46,828 bases of DNA from Bacteroidales bacterium (GCA_025210735.1 JAOARD010000025.1:1-46828), one strand, 5' to 3'; positions 25,744 to 35,293 are shown, numbered from the stretch's first letter. Program-made: numbers and translations. The notes: generated by a model from the sequence alone, not told the origin.

Positions 25744-28700
25744 TTACCTCATTACAAAACCACTCCAGCTATACGGATCGTAAAACTTATTTAGTTTCAA
25801 CATCTCCTTCATCTCTTTTGAGTAGGGTTTTATCTTTGTTTTAGTATCTCTTGATGCATTAATAAACAATCTGTATACATTATTAATTGCAATATAAACA
25901 TCCTCACCTCTCTTCATACGCGAGTACAACTCTATAAAGAATACCGATGAACTATAATCATCAACACGCCACAAACTTGATATTACATTCTTTGCTCCTG
26001 CAACATTAAATGCATAGGTAAGACCATAAACAGCTTCTGCAGCCATCTCCTTTACAACTCCAGTTTCGCATGCACTCAACACAACTAAATCAGCGTTCAA
26101 ACGCAAACGCATAATCTCCGGTATGGTAAGAAATCCATCAATACTATTTCCTTCAATATCTCCACGCTTATTATAATCATATAATACTATTGCACTACGT
26201 TGCGGATTTTTATTTGAATAATATCCGTGTGTTGCAAAATGAAGCGTTTTAATATCCTTAAGCTTATCTTGCTCGTTCATATCAAAAATAGCTGCCTCTG
26301 TTGCTAAATCGTTATATAATAATATCCCTTTATTCTTATCGTTATTAAAGAAAGTTGATATTCTTGATACCTCATCAACCGAGTAATCCAGATTAGAAAA
26401 CTCAAAAGGATAGTTACTGTATCCTTTTCTCTTTTTGCTTAAAAGCGATACTATTTGTCTGTCAGAAAACTTATAATCGTACACTGTTCTGTTAACTACT
26501 GATTCTACATCAGAAGAATGTGCTACAACATCTCTGCTATATCTGTTAACTGCAACTCCCATAAATTTACCTGATCGTCTTCCTCTTTTTGACAATTTAC
26601 CGGAGTTTCTAAGATAGATACTTAATGAGTTTGCCTGCATAATATTATGATCATCTAAAAGGTATCTTCTTTTATTACCTTTAAATTCGAAGAGTGTAGA
26701 GAATGGTACTTTTGAGGTGTAATCATCAGGTATTATTAAAAGGTCTCTATACTCTTTAATATCATCTCTAACAGAAGCAAACAACTTGTTATATATCTTA
26801 ACAGCCAAACTATCTCTTACAGCAAGTATCTGGCGTTTTACAAGAGGTTTTCGTTTAGATATTATAAATTTCACAAACCCTCTGTTTCCTAATACCTTTC
26901 TGAGTTCATCGTCCGTATACAACTTATAACCACCGTTTTTATCTAACTTATACAATGGAGTAAATCCGTTTCCTACAGATAAAATTTTATGATAATTGTG
27001 TATATCATCCTTTAAAGACTCTATATTCTCTACTTTTTTAACAGTAAGCCCTTTATCCGATAACATTGATATCCATAATGTGTTCTCATATATCATATAA
27101 TATATAGCCAATTTGTCACTATCTTTTAATACCTCTTCAGGTTTCAACTGCTGTATCACATCGCTATAATCAGTCTGCGACTTATAATCAGGATATTTAT
27201 CAAGCAGTGCTTTGTATAACGAATCTATTTCGCCGGTTATATCATTAATTTTAAGTATACAGTCAGATAGTTTTACTCCGTGTTTAAGCTTTTTATATAC
27301 AATTATTGAATCTTGTAGCCCGGTAAGTTCTAACTGTTTACGTTTAATATCAACAGACAACATATCATTATCATATTTATCTAAAATATAGTTTTTCTGT
27401 AATCGCTGAAACAGGTAGTTTGCTCTGGCTAATTCAAGATCTCTTAACATCTCAGTATCATCGCCAATTTTATTATTGCAGACAAACGATCTCTTATACA
27501 GATCACTTATCATCTCAAGGTTCTTTTCAGAATTACTATTTACCGATATACTTTTATCAATGTTTTTCTTATATAAATTAATAGATTCCCGGTATAATCT
27601 TCTGGCATCAACAAATTCGCCTTTAGCAAACATTATTTCTGCTTTACGCTTTAAATACATAACCTCTTGATTATGATAATATGGATCTATAGTTTTCTTT
27701 ACCGTTACAGCTCTGTTAATATACTCAAGCGCCTTGTCATACTCTCCCTTTTCTTTATACAGATCTGAATACAGCATCAGTAATTGTGCATCTCTGCTAC
27801 GTTGTTTCTCAGTTAATGAGTTTGATTTTATGTTAAGCCACTCCTCTGAGGCGTTATAGTTCTTTGCACCTTTATACGCTGTGCTTATATTCCCTGCAAT
27901 AATACTCAGATACGGATGTTTTGCACCAAAACGTTTTTTCATTATTTCAAATGCAAGCTTATAATACTCTATCGCCTTTTCCTTTTTACCGGAATTATAC
28001 TCATTAGAGGCAAGACCATTGTATATGAATGCTACCAAATAGTGATTGGCACCATAAACTTTTTTCCTTATAACCAAACATTTATTAAAATACTCTCTTG
28101 CTTTATCAAAATCTGAAATTTGAGAATATATAGATGCCATACTATTATATGACGAGGCTACCCACGAACTATTCTCTCCATACTTATCAAGACTAAGTTT
28201 TAAAGCCATGTTTACATATTCTAACGCTTTAGGATAATCTCCTTTAATTTCATATAACCGGCTAACGGCATTATACAGATAGTTAAATCTGAACTCCTTT
28301 ATACCTTTCTGTTTTCTGAGAATATCTATTGCTGTATTATAATATTTAAGAGACTCATCGTAATTCTTTAGTAAAGACTCTACCATTCCCATATTTGAGT
28401 ATAGTCCAGAGATACTTATATAGTGTTTAGAGTTTAATTTGTTGTAAATATTAAGCGACTTTGTATAGTATCTTTTAGCAGTATTATACTGTGATTTATG
28501 TCTGCTAAGAGTCCCCATATTATCATATATATTCGCCAATGTAAGATCCTCTTTCTTAAGCCTGTTAACATATATATCTAATGCTTTATCTAACAGATAA
28601 GCAGAACTGTCTCTCTCTTTTAAAGACAGATAGGCTGTTGCAACATTATTATATATCAATGCTTTGTATTCAAGGCTATCTGTTTCTGCATTATTCAAAA

Positions 28701-28992
28701 CGTTGATACAACGTTGCCCGGATCTGGTTGCCTCTTTATATTTTGATAGCCGTATATATGTTTTGCATTGCAGATTCAGAATATCAACATGCTTATTAAC
28801 ATATGAATTTTCAGTTCTGCAAATTGCATCGGCTCTGTTCAGAATCAATAAGGTACTATCATACTCACCTTTAACATAAAGCTTCTCTGCTTCAAGCAAA
28901 AGTTTCTCAGGGTTGTTATCTGCCTTTTGTCCAATAGTGTTCTGCGGCAAGATAAATAGTACAAAAGTGGCAATAGTAAAAAATAACTTCAT
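25744..28992 (-). CDS. Exported TPR-CHAT caspase-like protein (first copy)
   Basis: The product is 1,082 residues. Residues 1-22 look like a Sec signal peptide (MKLFFTIATFVLFILPQNTIGQ). I therefore use the ATG at 28,992 instead of an upstream start that adds 18 residues. About twelve kinesin-light-chain-like TPR units follow (for example YDNMGTLSRHKSQYNTAKRYY). A helical linker leads to a C-terminal CHAT domain with the catalytic His in FATHGYY (His922) and Cys in SACETG (Cys975). CHAT domains are caspase/separase-clan cysteine proteases. It has a paralogue just upstream and a gasdermin-like gene beyond. If truly exported, its active site faces the periplasm. Its substrate is unknown. Confidence 0.9.
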   Translation of the reverse strand: MKLFFTIATFVLFILPQNTIGQKADNNPEKLLLEAEKLYVKGEYDSTLLILNRADAICRTENSYVNKHVDILNLQCKTYIRLSKYKEATRSGQRCINVLNNAETDSLEYKALIYNNVATAYLSLKERDSSAYLLDKALDIYVNRLKKEDLTLANIYDNMGTLSRHKSQYNTAKRYYTKSLNIYNKLNSKHYISISGLYSNMGMVESLLKNYDESLKYYNTAIDILRKQKGIKEFRFNYLYNAVSRLYEIKGDYPKALEYVNMALKLSLDKYGENSSWVASSYNSMASIYSQISDFDKAREYFNKCLVIRKKVYGANHYLVAFIYNGLASNEYNSGKKEKAIEYYKLAFEIMKKRFGAKHPYLSIIAGNISTAYKGAKNYNASEEWLNIKSNSLTEKQRSRDAQLLMLYSDLYKEKGEYDKALEYINRAVTVKKTIDPYYHNQEVMYLKRKAEIMFAKGEFVDARRLYRESINLYKKNIDKSISVNSNSEKNLEMISDLYKRSFVCNNKIGDDTEMLRDLELARANYLFQRLQKNYILDKYDNDMLSVDIKRKQLELTGLQDSIIVYKKLKHGVKLSDCILKINDITGEIDSLYKALLDKYPDYKSQTDYSDVIQQLKPEEVLKDSDKLAIYYMIYENTLWISMLSDKGLTVKKVENIESLKDDIHNYHKILSVGNGFTPLYKLDKNGGYKLYTDDELRKVLGNRGFVKFIISKRKPLVKRQILAVRDSLAVKIYNKLFASVRDDIKEYRDLLIIPDDYTSKVPFSTLFEFKGNKRRYLLDDHNIMQANSLSIYLRNSGKLSKRGRRSGKFMGVAVNRYSRDVVAHSSDVESVVNRTVYDYKFSDRQIVSLLSKKRKGYSNYPFEFSNLDYSVDEVSRISTFFNNDKNKGILLYNDLATEAAIFDMNEQDKLKDIKTLHFATHGYYSNKNPQRSAIVLYDYNKRGDIEGNSIDGFLTIPEIMRLRLNADLVVLSACETGVVKEMAAEAVYGLTYAFNVAGAKNVISSLWRVDDYSSSVFFIELYSRMKRGEDVYIAINNVYRLFINASRDTKTKIKPYSKEMKEMLKLNKFYDPYSWSGFVMR

Positions 28993-29241
28993 TTGTTTTT
29001 TATTTATCACATGAAACATACATAGCCTGAATATCATCTCATGCATTAGTTATACACAAGCTACTCCAGGTTCACTCATTGTTAAGTATAATAGTTTATA
29101 ATACAATTACATAAACTGTAATCTTCCAACTATCTATTATCTAAAAACCTAATATTTAAATACAGCAAGTATATCAAAAGATACCTGTTTAAATCAAAGC
29201 TGATATTTCAGATATAAGATAATACATCCATATCAGATCTT

Positions 29242-32200
29242 TTACCATAAAGTAAAAGCACTCCAGCAATAGGCGTCAAGATACTTATCATCTTTAAGTA
29301 ACTTTTTCATCTCAGGAGAAACTGGTTTTAGCTTTGTCTTCATATCTCCTTTTGCTGATATAAATAGTCTGTATACATTGTTTATGGCTTCATTTATGTC
29401 CTCACCTCTCTTCATTCGTGAGTATAGTTCAATAAAAAACACAGAAGAGCTATAATCATCAACCTTCCACAAACTCGACACTGTATTTTTAGCTCCTGCA
29501 ACATAAAAAGCATACGCCATTCCATACAACCCATCACCATATATATTATGACCTACACCCGTTTCGCATGCACTAAGAATTACAAGGTCCGCATTTATGC
29601 GCAATCGCATTATCTCTGTTAGAGTAAGAAAGCCATCGTACTCTTTTTCACTCTGTCCGTTTAAATCGTCTTTATAGTCATACAGTACAAGTGCACTTTT
29701 ATCCGGATTTTTTCTTGAGAAGAATCCATGAGTTGCAAAATGAATAGTCTTAATATCTTTTAAATTCCCCTTCTTACTAAGTTCTGATAAATTCTTCTCT
29801 GTAGCCTGTTCATTCAAAAGCAGTATCTCTTTATCGTTACTCTTATTAATCAGCTCAGATATTTTCATAACCTCCTGTACCGAATACTTAAGATTACTAT
29901 AACTGTTACTACCAATTCGTAAACTTCTGCTCTCAAATATTGATATTAACTGAGATTCATTCGGGTTATAATCTGTATTAATGGTATCTGAAACCTCTTC
30001 ATTAATCTTTACTTTTTCAGAAAAATTATCAATTCCCACACCCAATAATCCTGTCTTATCATTTACTTTATGCATATCATCTCTCCTCATAGCATTATAG
30101 TATGCCTGCAAAGAACTAATCATCTGTACATTGTAATCTTCTACCAGATACCTCTTTTTATCCTTTTTGTACTTAAACAGACTTTGAAAAGGAACTAAGG
30201 CTATCTCACTATCAGGGATAACTAACAGGTTATTATATTTTTTAATATCGTTACTTATATTACCAATTAAATGAGTATATAACACTGTTGCCAGACTATC
30301 TGTAAGTTCATTGATTCGTTTTTTTGTAATGGGTTTTTTCTTTGCCATAACTAACCTTACAAAATCTCTGTATCCTAACATACTTCTTAACTCATTATCA
30401 GAATATATCCCGCTTCTTAAGCTATCTTTAAATGAGTAAAAATTTGATTTCCCTACCTTACTTGATATTAATTTTCTGTATAAACCAATACTCTTTATAA
30501 GATCCTTTGTGCCGTGCTTCTTATATACTTTAATATCTTTATTTGATACTGTTGCTGTCCATAAGGTATCACCCAAAATAATATATGAAACAGCCACCTG
30601 CTTTTTATCCAATATTTTTTTATCCAAAAACTCATCATAACTCATAACAGATGTGCTCATATAGTTAGAGTGTTCTGGGTAACGTTTAATCAATTTCTCA
30701 AATAACTGATCTACTAAAATATTATTATCATTTATTAATGACGTTATCTCTCCTACTCTTGAATAATCTTTGTTCTCTATAAACATCTCAATAGAGTCCT
30801 GCAAAGAGTTAACCTCCTTTTCATACGCTTTAATTCTTTGAGAAATAGTATCACTCTTGAGTAATTCCAATACATATGATCGCTTTGACGACTCTAAAAG
30901 ATGTCTTGTTCTGGAATTCTCAAGGTCTTCAAAAATTTTATTCTTATCGCCCAAATATGAGTTACAAACAAATGATTTCTTGTAACACGAGCTAATATAT
31001 GATGTACTTTCATTATTCGATTCTCGTGTAGAATAATTTCTCTTTATAGATTTTTTATAGATATCCACAGCATCTTTAAATGCATCGTCTGCCAAAGAGT
31101 ACTCTTGTTGCTTCATTAATGCCCTTCCTTTCTCATCATAATAATACCCTATACTTATATGAAAATATGGCAACGTCTCTTTCTTTTTTTGTATACCTTT
31201 ATTTATATATTCTACAGCCTTTTCATAATCCTTTTTTGCAGTGTAAAATTCACTATATCTCAAGTAATCAGCAGCCTCAAGATCTTTTGTTCCGGAATTG
31301 GTTATGTCCATATAGTAATCAATACATTCTTTCGCATTGTCAAAATCACCAATCTCAGCATATACCCCACTCAAATTGCCATATATAGAGGCAACATATC
31401 TATGCTTCTCTCCATAACTCTTCTTTGCAATATCAACAGCTTTAAGATAGTACTCAATTGCAGCATCTAAATTACCGGCATCTCCTTCGGCAATAGCCAG
31501 ATTATTATATGAGAATACGAGACGATAATACCCTTCTCCGTAAAGTTTCTTTCTGATATTTATCGATTTAAGATAGTACTCTGTAGCTTTTTTATAATCC
31601 CTAACATCTGAGTATACAGATGCAAAAGCATTATAACTACTAGCCACTGACGGGTGGTTTTCTCCAAACAATTCTAACCTTATTTTTAATGCTTTATTCA
31701 GATAATAAAACGATTTAGAATACTCTCCAAGATTAGAATATACATTTCCTATATTATTATACAGATATGTAAAATCAATATCATTCGTATTCTGATCTTT
31801 TTTCAGAATCTCAACTGACTTATTATACAATTCCAGTGCTTTATAGAATTTTCTTTGACTATAATCAAGTCCTGCCAATTTAAAATAAACACCCGATATA
31901 GATTTATATCTCTTAATAGTCATATTCTGATAAACAGCTAAGGCTTTATTATAAAACTCTTCTGCCTTATCATAATCAAACCTCTTCTTTGCAATAAGCC
32001 CATATTTTTCATATATATCGCCCAGATGAGCATCTTTATTTTTCACCTTATCTTTGTATAAAACAACTGCTCTATCTAAATAATGCTTTGCACTATCTAA
32101 CTCTCTTCTAAAAATATAAGATGTTGCTACATGGTTCACTGCCAAAAATTCTAAAATATTATCTTTAGCATTTATTCTATTATACAAATCAATACATTTT

Positions 32201-32484
32201 TTCCCTGTTATACTCGCTGATTTATAATGTCCTAGCCTAAGATTAAGCTCTGTTTTATGATAAAGAATATCAACCCAACTTTTACTCAACGAGTCTGGCT
32301 TGGTTCTAACAAGTATACTATTTGCACGGTTAAGAACAACCAAAGATGAATCGTATTTTGTCATTTTGTACAAATCTTTGGATTGTGATATTAATGTATC
32401 TACAGACACCTCTGTATTTTGAGAATATATTGATACATAGAATAAACTGAATAGGATTACAATGTAGTGTTTTAGATGTTTCAT
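29242..32484 (-). CDS. Exported TPR-CHAT caspase-like protein (second copy)
   Basis: The product is 1,080 residues and has the same plan as the neighbour: an apparent signal peptide (MKHLKHYIVILFSLFYVSIYSQ), many TPRs (YNNIGNVYSNLGEYSKSFYY, SYNNLAIAEGDAGNLDAAIEYY), a long linker and a CHAT domain with FATHGFF (His919) and SACETGVG (Cys973). The ends are very similar (SSLW, VDDYSSSVFFIELYSRMKRG), while TPRs and linker differ more, so the pair arose by duplication and diverged in the recognition part. I start at the ATG at 32,484; the open frame extends 50 codons further but that stretch is unlike a signal or TPR. The divergent gene across a 372-base gap encodes the gasdermin-like protein. Confidence 0.9.
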   Translation of the reverse strand: MKHLKHYIVILFSLFYVSIYSQNTEVSVDTLISQSKDLYKMTKYDSSLVVLNRANSILVRTKPDSLSKSWVDILYHKTELNLRLGHYKSASITGKKCIDLYNRINAKDNILEFLAVNHVATSYIFRRELDSAKHYLDRAVVLYKDKVKNKDAHLGDIYEKYGLIAKKRFDYDKAEEFYNKALAVYQNMTIKRYKSISGVYFKLAGLDYSQRKFYKALELYNKSVEILKKDQNTNDIDFTYLYNNIGNVYSNLGEYSKSFYYLNKALKIRLELFGENHPSVASSYNAFASVYSDVRDYKKATEYYLKSINIRKKLYGEGYYRLVFSYNNLAIAEGDAGNLDAAIEYYLKAVDIAKKSYGEKHRYVASIYGNLSGVYAEIGDFDNAKECIDYYMDITNSGTKDLEAADYLRYSEFYTAKKDYEKAVEYINKGIQKKKETLPYFHISIGYYYDEKGRALMKQQEYSLADDAFKDAVDIYKKSIKRNYSTRESNNESTSYISSCYKKSFVCNSYLGDKNKIFEDLENSRTRHLLESSKRSYVLELLKSDTISQRIKAYEKEVNSLQDSIEMFIENKDYSRVGEITSLINDNNILVDQLFEKLIKRYPEHSNYMSTSVMSYDEFLDKKILDKKQVAVSYIILGDTLWTATVSNKDIKVYKKHGTKDLIKSIGLYRKLISSKVGKSNFYSFKDSLRSGIYSDNELRSMLGYRDFVRLVMAKKKPITKKRINELTDSLATVLYTHLIGNISNDIKKYNNLLVIPDSEIALVPFQSLFKYKKDKKRYLVEDYNVQMISSLQAYYNAMRRDDMHKVNDKTGLLGVGIDNFSEKVKINEEVSDTINTDYNPNESQLISIFESRSLRIGSNSYSNLKYSVQEVMKISELINKSNDKEILLLNEQATEKNLSELSKKGNLKDIKTIHFATHGFFSRKNPDKSALVLYDYKDDLNGQSEKEYDGFLTLTEIMRLRINADLVILSACETGVGHNIYGDGLYGMAYAFYVAGAKNTVSSLWKVDDYSSSVFFIELYSRMKRGEDINEAINNVYRLFISAKGDMKTKLKPVSPEMKKLLKDDKYLDAYCWSAFTLW

Positions 32485-32856
32485 GATATGGCGATTGTTA
32501 TTAGCCACCCAATATAGTAAAAAATGATCTGCCAGAAGCATTTTACATTCATAAAAAACATAAGCTAAAGAGTCTGTGTAAAACAATCTCAATAAATTAT
32601 CATATATAAAACATACATAATTACTTTTAAGCATAACAAATATTCACAATACCACTCTGTATTATACATATAACAAAATAAACCAACCTATAATTAAATA
32701 ATTTAAATACATAACAATCAACAGTACCGTAAGAGATATATCAATATACTGATAAGCAAATAACATACACGTATATACATATTATGAAATATGGTGAAAT
32801 TTTATTTACACACAGAGTTGTATAACTTAATACTTATATAACCAAAACACTTTATT
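32485..32856. other. Divergent intergenic region, CHAT and gasdermin-like genes
   Basis: This stretch is very AT-rich and holds no gene that I can support. No exact TAnnTTTG element is found on either strand. Part of it is an open extension of the CHAT frame that I consider non-coding. Control signals for both divergent genes should lie here. Confidence 0.4.
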
Positions 32857-33558
32857 ATGAACCTTACTAAAACATTAAAGGAGAACGGGTACGATCTTAT
32901 CGAAAGTCCTGTAAGAAACCAGAAGCTATTACAGTTATGGCTTAAAACACCATTCAACAGAGCCGAGTTATACTACTCAAATATCAGCGAAGCTTTTAAT
33001 AGCAAAATAGAGCTTACCCCAATAGAGAATCCGGCATTAAATGTTAACTCAACAACAACAGATAACTATGCATTCAACATAGGATTATCGGTATTAGAGG
33101 ATATTCTAAGTTCATTAGGTATAGGAGATATCAATATATCTTCTGATATAAAGTCCGGTAAAAATGTATCTATAAGCTATGATAATACTATAACAAAAGA
33201 GGTTCCGATAGGCTTAATACAAAACTACCTGTTCGACTCTGATTTTAACCACCCAAACAGATTGTTATTAAAAAATGCAAACAGAAACAATATTTTAGTG
33301 GTTTCGGGTGTGCTTATGGCAAAAACAATAAATGTTGATATTCAGACAAATCTTGATATAAACCCCGATATTATTGTGAAACTAAACAAGGCTGCTAACG
33401 GAAAATTAAACTTTGACAAAAGCAGTAACAACAATATAAAGATGACATCAAACAGCGAAAACTACTTTCCTATTGCCGTTAAGGCAGACAGACTAGATTT
33501 TGATAAAGGTCACTTTAACGATTCTGAACTTATTACAGATAACAGAAGTCTATTTTAA
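32857..33558 (+). CDS. Bacterial gasdermin-like pore-forming protein
   Basis: The product is 233 residues, soluble, with no signal peptide. Its motif order matches bacterial gasdermins as I remember them. The N-terminal LKENGYDLIESPV is followed by KLLQLWLK, then an ENPALNV motif (57-63), NIGLSVLEDILSSLG (74-88), NYLFDSDFN (123-131, compare the family's QYLADADIN), ILVVSGVLMAKTINVDI (146-162), and FPIAVKADRLDFDKGHF (204-220, compare an ARLFYDDGRY-like end). Bacterial gasdermins form large membrane pores after a neighbouring protease removes a short C-terminal inhibitory peptide; residues after about 220 would be that tail. Unusually, the protein has no cysteine, so the N-terminal palmitoylated Cys of described members is missing. 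It is divergent from two CHAT protease genes. No homology search was run. Confidence 0.72.
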   Translation: MNLTKTLKENGYDLIESPVRNQKLLQLWLKTPFNRAELYYSNISEAFNSKIELTPIENPALNVNSTTTDNYAFNIGLSVLEDILSSLGIGDINISSDIKSGKNVSISYDNTITKEVPIGLIQNYLFDSDFNHPNRLLLKNANRNNILVVSGVLMAKTINVDIQTNLDINPDIIVKLNKAANGKLNFDKSSNNNIKMTSNSENYFPIAVKADRLDFDKGHFNDSELITDNRSLF

Positions 33559-33569
33559 GACAACATAGA

Positions 33570-33612
33570 TATAACCGAAGTTCATGTACAAGTCGTATAA
33601 ACCTCGGTTATA
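33570..33612. terminator. Bidirectional hairpin after the gasdermin-like gene
   Basis: A 13-bp stem with one mismatch (TATAACCGAAGTT at 33,570-33,582 with AACCTCGGTTATA at 33,600-33,612) lies between two convergent genes. T runs are weak on both sides, but the position fits a shared terminator. Confidence 0.6.
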
Positions 33613-33633
33613 TTATATCATTAAACAATTACT

Positions 33634-34149
33634 TCAGCGTTTAACCCTTCTTACAATCCTGATTATAACAAACACTACAACAGTACCCAGTGTTAACAGT
33701 ACACCACACCACTTTAACATGGTAAACAGAGATCCTCTCTGCACCATTGCCTCTGTTATTTCAGGATATCTGTTCAATAATGTAAGTGTATTAATATTCT
33801 CAGCATAATCAAACACAACAGTTATAAATGGCATAAACCTTAACAGAGACCTTCTGTTTAACAAAACTGTGCCTAATATCAGCATAAACAACACTCCGTA
33901 TACTACAGGGTAAATCATATCAATAACCGAGGTTATATAAAAGTATATATCCCTACCCTGTTCTCCCATAGTGTCAAAAACACTCTTAACATCAACAAAA
34001 GAGTAGCTTAATCTTGAATCAAGACTTTTTACTTCTTCTCCCGAAACACTATTTAACTCTGCCTGATTCAGAGGAAACAGATACATAATAAACAGACAGA
34101 ACAGCGCTGTAAGAACTATTATAGACAGATATCTGTATCGTTTTATCAT
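33634..34149 (-). CDS. Small four-helix membrane protein
   Basis: The product is 171 residues and I do not recognise a family. It has four predicted membrane segments: 8-26, 88-97 extended with VVYGVLFMLILGTVL, a weaker one near 105-115, and 145-165. A soluble loop (about 30-80) lies between the first and second. A basic tail ends the chain (RIVRRVKR). It starts 3 bases after the apbE stop, so the two are co-transcribed. It could help ApbE or a flavinylated partner in the membrane, but nothing in the sequence proves that. Confidence 0.75.
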   Translation of the reverse strand: MIKRYRYLSIIVLTALFCLFIMYLFPLNQAELNSVSGEEVKSLDSRLSYSFVDVKSVFDTMGEQGRDIYFYITSVIDMIYPVVYGVLFMLILGTVLLNRRSLLRFMPFITVVFDYAENINTLTLLNRYPEITEAMVQRGSLFTMLKWCGVLLTLGTVVVFVIIRIVRRVKR

Positions 34150-34152
34150 ATC

Positions 34153-35193
34153 TTATTCTGCTATTAGTTTATCAAATCCTTTGGTACTATAAACCTCCAT
34201 TCTGTCCTGAACAGAGAATACCAGATAAGCATCTATCTCTTTATGCTCATCAAGAAATCTTTTTGCCTTATCAACACCTAAAACCATCAGTATTGTAGCA
34301 TAGGCATCGGCATCCATTGCATTACCGGCAACAACAGTTGCACTTAGCAGATTGTGTTCAACAGGTTTACCCAAAACCGGATTTATAGTGTGCGAATATT
34401 TTTTGCCATCTTTTATATAGAACTTACGATAATTACCTGATGTTGCCAACGATCTGTCCTGCAACGTGATTATAGTTTGCATATCGGCACCGGGAGTATT
34501 ATTGTTATCAACAGGTTTATCTATTCCTACACGCCACTTTTCTCCACTACTTTTTGTACCCTTAGCCTTTATCTCACCTCCAATATCAACAATATATGCA
34601 TCAATATTAATTGTATTCAACCAGTCGCAAACAATATCAACACTATAACCCTGGGCTATCGCATTAAAATTAAGGGTTATATTGTTATCATCTTTTACTA
34701 CTCTGTTATCTACAATCTTTACCTTATCAATACCTATAAACTGTTTTACACTATCAATTGCCTCTATAGTTGGCTCCATACCATTTTTAAAGCCAAAACC
34801 CCACAGTTCAAACAGTGGTCCTGCCGATACATCAAGTAACCCTGCCGACTCCTTATTTAGTTCAACTGAGCGCTTAAAAACCCTGTTAAAAAGAGAATCT
34901 ACAACTACATCCTCATTTCGGTTTACCTTAGATACTATAGATTTCTTATTATAGCCAGACAGAGAATTGTCAAACTCTACAAGCAGTTGCTCTAATCTGT
35001 TTTTAGTACGTCGTGCGTAATTATCGTTAATATCAAACAGTGTTCTTAACGTAAGTGGCTTATAAAATTTAACCATATAGGTTGTCCCCTGAGTAAATCC
35101 TCTGAGATCAACCACTCTTGTCTGAGTAAATCTCAGGTAAAAGAGAGCTGTAATAACAACAACAGCAATCAGGGTAATTATAATCTTCTTCAT
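34153..35193 (-). CDS. apbE: ApbE, FAD:protein FMN transferase
   Basis: The product is 346 residues. ApbE is a periplasmic, Mg-dependent enzyme that attaches FMN from FAD to a Thr in the target motif, and it flavinylates NqrB and NqrC. An N-terminal hydrophobic anchor (MKKIIITLIAVVVITALFY) lacks a lipobox Cys. Family motifs are FTQGTTYMV, LLDVSAGPLFELWGFG, FNAIAQGYSVD, DIGGEIKAKG, KWRVGIDKP, LATSGNYRKF, SHTINPVLGKP and the metal-binding AMDADAYAT. I prefer the ATG at 35,193 to an in-frame TTG seven codons upstream. It lies downstream of the nqr operon but beyond its terminator. Confidence 0.93.
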   Translation of the reverse strand: MKKIIITLIAVVVITALFYLRFTQTRVVDLRGFTQGTTYMVKFYKPLTLRTLFDINDNYARRTKNRLEQLLVEFDNSLSGYNKKSIVSKVNRNEDVVVDSLFNRVFKRSVELNKESAGLLDVSAGPLFELWGFGFKNGMEPTIEAIDSVKQFIGIDKVKIVDNRVVKDDNNITLNFNAIAQGYSVDIVCDWLNTINIDAYIVDIGGEIKAKGTKSSGEKWRVGIDKPVDNNNTPGADMQTIITLQDRSLATSGNYRKFYIKDGKKYSHTINPVLGKPVEHNLLSATVVAGNAMDADAYATILMVLGVDKAKRFLDEHKEIDAYLVFSVQDRMEVYSTKGFDKLIAE

Positions 35194-35261
35194 ATATCTA
35201 AACTCGTTTTTCAATGGTCATACGGAATCAGTTTACTTAACCAATTCTATATCTTACAGTA

Positions 35262-35293
35262 TAAAAAAAGTGCCCTCAACACTGAGGACACTT
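35262..35293 (-). terminator. Terminator of the nqr operon
   Basis: An 11-bp stem with one mismatch (35,268-35,278 with 35,283-35,293; AAGTG and CACTT at the base) is followed on the minus strand by a T7 run. It lies 14 bases past nqrF and ahead of apbE, so apbE is expressed by read-through or from its own promoter. Confidence 0.85.

Noticed and set aside
25744..32484. TPR-CHAT proteins as the caspase partner of a type III-E CRISPR system
   Set aside because: No Cas7-11 or CRISPR array in the window, and the proteins carry apparent signal peptides.
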